NCBI GenBank assembly: GCA_937896665.1
Contig: CALBNS010000065.1
Span: 1 to 64,000 of the forward strand
Reading direction: 5' to 3'
DNA: 64,000 nucleotides
DNA from: an uncultured Clostridia bacterium
GTDB taxonomy: Bacteria; Bacillota; Clostridia; Lachnospirales; Lachnospiraceae
A program made the position numbers and the translations under genes. Below the pieces are notes generated by a model that ran no database searches, was not told where the DNA came from, and saw nothing but the letters and a program-made list of their open reading frames with translations. Shown here in pieces: positions 59,631 to 64,000 of the stretch (position 1 is the stretch's first letter; each line of letters begins with the position of its first letter).

Positions 59631-62368
59631 GACCGCATAATTTAGTGATTTCTGCATTTGGACCATATGCAGGTAAGGTAACTATTGATATGGACAGGCT
59701 TGGAACAAATGGGATATATCTGATTACTGGCGATACAGGTGCCGGCAAGACAACGATTTTTGATGCCATTACCTATGCTCTTTACGGTGATGCCAGTGGT
59801 AATTACAGGGAGCCTCCGATGATGCGCTCTAAATATGCAGATGCACAGACTCCGACATTTGTAGAACTGACCTTTTCTTATGCAGGAAAGACTTACACGG
59901 TAAAACGAAATCCAGAGTATGAACGTCCTGCCAAGCGTGGAGATGGCATGACAAAACAGAAGGCAGAAGCGGAACTGATACTTCCGCAAGGAAATGTTAT
60001 CACAAAGCAAAGAGAGGTTGACGAAGCAATCAGAGAGATTATGGGGATTGACCGCAGCCAGTTTTTACAGATTGCTATGATTGCACAGGGGGATTTTTTA
60101 AAGCTATTACTTGCATCCACAGAGGAGCGAAAAAAGATTTTTCGTCAGATTTTTAAAACGGAGTTATTTCAGGAGCTACAGAACCGTTTGAAAAGAGAAG
60201 CGGCTGAGGTGCGTGGAAAGTGTGTTGATGCAAAGAACAGTTTAGAACAATATATAAGTGGTATAGTTTGTCTGGAAGACACCACACTTTTTGGGGAAGT
60301 ACAGAAGGTGAAACGAGGGGAACTTCCTATAGAAGATACTGTGTCATTAATTCAGAAAATATTAGAAGAGGATCGATTAAAAGGAAAACGACTTGATAAG
60401 GGAATTCGTGAATTAGAGCAGGAACTTGAAAGAATCAATACGAATCTTGGTAAAGCAGAAGAGTATAAAAAAATCAGTACGAATCTTGAAGTTGCAAAAC
60501 GAAAACTACAGAATGCGGTGCCGCAGTTGGAAATCCGAAAGGCGAATTGGGAAACAGAAAAAAAGAAACAGCCGGAGGCACAGAGACTGCATCAGGAACT
60601 TGCAAAGCTAGAGCTTGTATTGCCCCGTTATGATGAGTTGGAGACAAAACAGAAAGTGGTGATGTGCCTGGAAAAGGACTGGAAGAGTCAGGTAAAGGTT
60701 CATCGTGGGGAAAAATGTAGGTTAGAAAATCAAAACAAAGAAATTGAGCGTTTGAGAGAAGAACAAAAATCGTTAGCAAAGGCAGGTGTTCAGAAGGAAA
60801 AACTGATGCTGGAAAAAGCACAGGCAGAGGAGAAAAAGGCGAAGCTTGAAAGTTTTCAGAGAGAGTCTTGGCAGTACCGTGAGCTAGAACAAGGACTGGG
60901 TAAAAAACAGCTGATTTACAAAACAGCAGCCAAGAAAGCAGCAGTTTTACAGGAGGAGTATCAGGCAAAGAATAAAGCATTTTTGGATGAACAGGCAGGC
61001 ATACTGGCAGAACAGTTAAAAGAAGGGCAGCCTTGCCCGGTGTGTGGCTCAGTGACGCATCCTTGCGTCGCCAAGAAAGCAGAACAGGCCCCAACGGAAG
61101 AAGAATTAAAGCAGGCAAAACAAGTATGTGATAACGCACAGGCAAAAGCACAGAAAGCCAGTGCAGAATGTTCAGAACTTCTTGGTAAAGTGACTGCTGC
61201 AAAAGAAATGCTGGATAAACAGAGGACCGAGTTAACTATCGAAAGTGATGTTGCGACATTGATTCTAAACGCAAGGGAGCTTATTGAAAATTTAATATTA
61301 GCAATCACAAAAGAAGAACGCGCAGTGAGTCGTAAAAAGGAATTGGATGATTTGATTCCAAAAGAAGAGGCCAACCTGGAACGTCTCAGAAGTAGAATTG
61401 GTGCCTTAGAACAAAGCATTGCAGCATTGGAAACCAAGCTAGAAGAAGAAAAAAAGCAGGTGAAAAGGTTGTCAGAGGAGTTGCCGTTTGAGAGTAAAAA
61501 AAATGCATCTGAGCAGAAACATCAATGGACCATACAGTGTGAGGAGATGGAAAAGTCGCTTAATCAGGCAGAGCAGGATTACCATGCATGTGAAAAAGAA
61601 ATTGTAGGTTTGCAGGCGGGTATCAGGCAGTTGGAAGAACAATTGAAACATGCCAGTCGCATTGATGCTAAGCAGGAGTACGAGAAACGCCAAGAAATTG
61701 CTGCAAAGAAACAGGAAAAGACAAATCAAAAAGAAGTACTTGTCTCCCGCATTACAGCAAATCAAGGTGCACTAGAGAACATACGGGGCAGGTCAGCTGA
61801 GCTGGAACAGTTGGAGAAAAACTATATCTGGGTAAATGCTTTGTCTGAGACAGCGAATGGCGCGATAAGTCAAAAAGAAAAAATTATGCTGGAAACTTAT
61901 ATCCAGATGACGTATTTTGACCGTATTATCGACCGTGCAAATCTACGTTTTATGATAATGACAGATAAACAGTATGAATTAAAGCGACGTGATGTGGCAG
62001 AGAATAATCGCAGCCAAAGTGGACTGGAGCTTGATGTAATTGACCATTATAACGGAACATTGCGAAGTGTAAAAACACTTTCCGGTGGTGAATCCTTTAA
62101 AGCTTCTTTATCTCTGGCACTTGGTCTGGCAGACGAAATTCAGTCTTTGGCAGGTGGCATCCGGTTGGATACGATGTTTGTAGACGAGGGATTTGGTTCG
62201 TTAGATGAGGAGTCACTGCGCCAGGCTCTTACGGCTTTAAACAGTCTTGCAGAAGGAAATCGTCTTGTAGGACTTATTTCACATGTGGGGGAATTAAAGG
62301 AGCAGATTGATAAGCAGATTGTAGTAACGAAAAAATCAGGCATGAGTGAAGTGAAGATAATAGATTAA
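59627..62368 (+). CDS. sbcC: Exonuclease SbcCD subunit C
   Basis: The Rad50-like SMC-family ATPase, 913 aa. Walker A GDTGAGKTTIFDA (about 34-46), long coiled coils with the zinc hook QPCPVCGSVTHPC (about 467-479), signature TLSGGESFKASLSLAL (about 819) and Walker B TMFVDEGFGSLDEESL (about 851). Translationally coupled to sbcD (ATGA). Confidence 0.95.
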   Translation: MRPHNLVISAFGPYAGKVTIDMDRLGTNGIYLITGDTGAGKTTIFDAITYALYGDASGNYREPPMMRSKYADAQTPTFVELTFSYAGKTYTVKRNPEYERPAKRGDGMTKQKAEAELILPQGNVITKQREVDEAIREIMGIDRSQFLQIAMIAQGDFLKLLLASTEERKKIFRQIFKTELFQELQNRLKREAAEVRGKCVDAKNSLEQYISGIVCLEDTTLFGEVQKVKRGELPIEDTVSLIQKILEEDRLKGKRLDKGIRELEQELERINTNLGKAEEYKKISTNLEVAKRKLQNAVPQLEIRKANWETEKKKQPEAQRLHQELAKLELVLPRYDELETKQKVVMCLEKDWKSQVKVHRGEKCRLENQNKEIERLREEQKSLAKAGVQKEKLMLEKAQAEEKKAKLESFQRESWQYRELEQGLGKKQLIYKTAAKKAAVLQEEYQAKNKAFLDEQAGILAEQLKEGQPCPVCGSVTHPCVAKKAEQAPTEEELKQAKQVCDNAQAKAQKASAECSELLGKVTAAKEMLDKQRTELTIESDVATLILNARELIENLILAITKEERAVSRKKELDDLIPKEEANLERLRSRIGALEQSIAALETKLEEEKKQVKRLSEELPFESKKNASEQKHQWTIQCEEMEKSLNQAEQDYHACEKEIVGLQAGIRQLEEQLKHASRIDAKQEYEKRQEIAAKKQEKTNQKEVLVSRITANQGALENIRGRSAELEQLEKNYIWVNALSETANGAISQKEKIMLETYIQMTYFDRIIDRANLRFMIMTDKQYELKRRDVAENNRSQSGLELDVIDHYNGTLRSVKTLSGGESFKASLSLALGLADEIQSLAGGIRLDTMFVDEGFGSLDEESLRQALTALNSLAEGNRLVGLISHVGELKEQIDKQIVVTKKSGMSEVKIID

Positions 62369-62413
62369 TAAAATCTATTTTTCAAATCCAATCATCAGAC
62401 CACCTTTTTCAAA

Positions 62414-62635
62414 ATGCAGAAGCTTGTGTATACAGATGAGATTGCGTATGATTATTTTTGCAATGAATTGGAGAATATTCTATTTTTCCAATTTGAAATC
62501 AAGGATTCTGTAGAGTATATTGGTGTGACAAAATCCAAAGAAAAACAAATGTTAAGAAGTGCAATTATTGCGGTTTCCCAAGTGATTTATTTGAATTTGT
62601 GTTTCGGTTTACTGAGAGATGGGAAAGGGGATTAA
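62414..62635 (+). CDS. Hypothetical protein (73 aa)
   Basis: A small open frame, MQKLVYTDEIAYDYFCNELEN..., protein-like in composition, with a hydrophobic C-terminal half (SAIIAVSQVIYLNLCFGLL). I see no good ribosome site and recognise no family; it may be a remnant. A 12-codon frame with CTLC follows at 62638. Confidence 0.4.
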   Translation: MQKLVYTDEIAYDYFCNELENILFFQFEIKDSVEYIGVTKSKEKQMLRSAIIAVSQVIYLNLCFGLLRDGKGD

Positions 62636-62675
62636 TTATGAGAAAAGGATGTACCCTTTGTGGAGAAAATATGTA

Positions 62676-62710
62676 AAAGAAAAACTCCCTTACCGGAGTT
62701 TTTTCTTTTA
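62676..62710. terminator. Bidirectional terminator
   Basis: AAAAACTCC and GGAGTTTTT with a CTTACC loop, with A-rich and T-rich flanks. It touches the 3' end of the acetyltransferase gene. Confidence 0.8.
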
Positions 62711-63205
62711 AACCTCATATTCCATGATATAATCATCCATCACGAATCCATTTCCAATATCAGTAGCTTCCTCGCGTACAGTTTTGAATCCCCAGTGTTC
62801 GTAGATTGCCAATGTATCTGTATTGTGGCGGTTGCACGTCAGCCAGATTTTTTCCAAGTTGTTCTTCTTACACATTGCAATAAATTGCTGGAACATGTAA
62901 GAGGCAATCCCCTGCCCTCTGAAATCTTTATGTACATACAATTTGCTCAGGAATAGCTTCCCATCTTCTTTATGTACGCCTGCAAAACCGGCAAAGGTAT
63001 ACTCATATGAGAATAAATAATATTGGTGACCGGAATTGATTTGTTTTGCCAATGCCTCGGGTGATAAAAACTTTTCTAACATGTAATCGACCTGCTCTTC
63101 GCCAATGATAGGTATGAAATGCTCGTGCCAGATTTCCTCTGCAACGGCAGTAACAGAATATATCAGCTCCATATTCGATACAGGAATAACTCTTAAACCG
63201 TTCAT
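62708..63205 (-). CDS. GNAT-family N-acetyltransferase
   Basis: A 165-aa acyl-CoA-dependent acetyltransferase. The acetyl-CoA-binding motif is FLSKLYVHKDFRGQGIASYMFQ split as LYVHKDFRGQGIAS (about 89-103); the C-terminal part GFKTVREEA is typical. Substrate unknown. Minus-strand AAAAGGAGACTAG precedes ATG 63205. Confidence 0.88.
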   Translation of the reverse strand: MNGLRVIPVSNMELIYSVTAVAEEIWHEHFIPIIGEEQVDYMLEKFLSPEALAKQINSGHQYYLFSYEYTFAGFAGVHKEDGKLFLSKLYVHKDFRGQGIASYMFQQFIAMCKKNNLEKIWLTCNRHNTDTLAIYEHWGFKTVREEATDIGNGFVMDDYIMEYEV

Positions 63206-63306
63206 AATCTAGTCTCCTTTTTATAATAATTTAATAAAGCTATTGTATCACGGATATGTGCTGTGTGCTATAATAAAATGACAATAATTCAGAACGGAGT
63301 GTTTAC

Positions 63307-64000
63307 ATGGAAAAATATGTAGAATTACGTGATGTGAGAAAAATATATAAAATGGGCGAAGTCGAAATTGCAGCGGCAGACGGGATTAGTTTTTCGGTGG
63401 GCAAAGGTGAGTTCGCAGTGGTTGTAGGAGCCAGTGGTGCCGGAAAAACGACGGTGCTTAATATTCTGGGTGGTATGGATACAGCAACGAGTGGGAAAGT
63501 TTTAGTAGATGGAGAAAACATTGTAAAATATAGCCAAAAAAATCTGATTGCATACCGAAGAGATGACATTGGATTTGTGTTTCAGTTCTATAACCTGATT
63601 CCTAATCTGACTGTTTTGGAAAATGTAGAACTTGCGCTTCAGATTTGTAAGGAACCATTGGATGCTAAAAAAGTGCTTGAGGAGGTTGGCCTTGGCGACC
63701 GTATAGATAACTTTCCGGCACAATTATCCGGCGGGGAACAGCAGAGAGTTTCCATAGCAAGGGCACTCGCCAAGAACCCTAAGTTATTGTTGTGCGATGA
63801 GCCGACAGGTGCATTGGATTATAATACAGGAAAAGCGATTCTTAAGTTGCTTCAGGACACATGCAGGAAGCAGGGAATGACGGTCATTCTGATTACACAT
63901 AACTCGGCAATTGCCCCGATGGCAGACCGTGTAATACATATCAAGAGTGGTAAGGTTTCCGAGATTATCGAAAATGAGAATCCGGTTCCGGTAGAAACAA
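63307..64000 (+). CDS. MacB/LolD-type ABC transporter ATP-binding protein (partial)
   Basis: An open frame from ATG 63307 runs off the window end (231 codons seen, nearly complete). Walker A GASGAGKTT (about 41-49), Q-loop FQFYNLIPNLT, signature LSGGEQQRVSIARAL (about 140-154), Walker B LLLCDEPTGALD (about 160-171), H-loop ITHNSA. The length and the LTVLENVELALQ segment fit the LolD/MacB/BceA family, whose permease partner should follow outside. An extended -10 (TGCTATAAT, 63266-63274) and CGGAGTG ribosome site precede it. Confidence 0.92.
   Translation, partial: MEKYVELRDVRKIYKMGEVEIAAADGISFSVGKGEFAVVVGASGAGKTTVLNILGGMDTATSGKVLVDGENIVKYSQKNLIAYRRDDIGFVFQFYNLIPNLTVLENVELALQICKEPLDAKKVLEEVGLGDRIDNFPAQLSGGEQQRVSIARALAKNPKLLLCDEPTGALDYNTGKAILKLLQDTCRKQGMTVILITHNSAIAPMADRVIHIKSGKVSEIIENENPVPVET

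Overview
This window looks like chromosomal DNA from a low-GC, spore-forming Clostridia, most likely a gut Lachnospiraceae. The clues are the complete spoIIA and spoVA sporulation operons, a Lachnospiraceae-style fab operon, T-box leaders on valS and a trpB-like gene, strong AGGAGG ribosome sites, and gene sequences of Dorea/Blautia/Mediterraneibacter character. The genus is an inference; no rRNA or other marker fixes it.

Layout. 1-6.8 kb: a PD-(D/E)XK-like protein, a valine T-box, an unusual repeat-rich 0.6 kb leader, valS and an LtaS-family membrane sulfatase. 6.9-13.1 kb: a small acidic ORF and a TPR protein, then spoIIAA-spoIIAB-sigF and, behind a sigma-G-like promoter, a 55-aa membrane ORF and spoVAA-AB-AC-AD-AE. 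13.2-23.4 kb: phosphate physiology (Na/Pi symporter, PstSCAB-PhoU, a PhoP/PhoR-type pair) with a stand-alone PTS EIIC-like protein and a RelQ-type alarmone synthetase between. 23.4-26.6 kb (minus strand): rubredoxin, two short CHR transporters and trpB behind a Trp T-box. 26.6-27.1 kb: remnants of two genes. 27.1-37.8 kb: a complete type II fatty-acid synthesis operon (fabH-acpP-fabK-fabD-fabG-fabF-accB-fabZ-accC-accDA fusion, a second flavoprotein, and a FabT-like MarR regulator) with FabT-like operator candidates in front. 37.8-40.2 kb: an ABC exporter pair.

40.2-44.8 kb is a gene graveyard: a truncated ABC ATPase, a LiaF-like gene with a stop and a deletion, an HTH/HATPase/STAS-like gene with two frameshifts, a patatin gene lacking its 5' end, an antisense sliver of a SanA/YdcF gene, a TetR gene without its HTH, and a frameshifted SCP2 gene. 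44.8-48.0 kb: a PadR-controlled envelope operon and a 10-TM-like permease.

The most interesting locus is 48.2-53.4 kb. A PdaB-like (sporulation) polysaccharide deacetylase gene is split by a 4.39-kb element carrying a large serine recombinase at its right end. The element is flanked by a 12-bp direct repeat, and precise recombination between the repeats would restore an uninterrupted 249-codon reading frame. This is the architecture of skin-type intervening elements that are excised during sporulation.

53.4-64 kb: SPFH protein with an RHH regulator, dapF, a phosphohexomutase, purC, tRNA-Gln and tRNA-Pro, sbcDC, a GNAT acetyltransferase, and the start of a LolD/MacB-type ABC ATPase running off the end.
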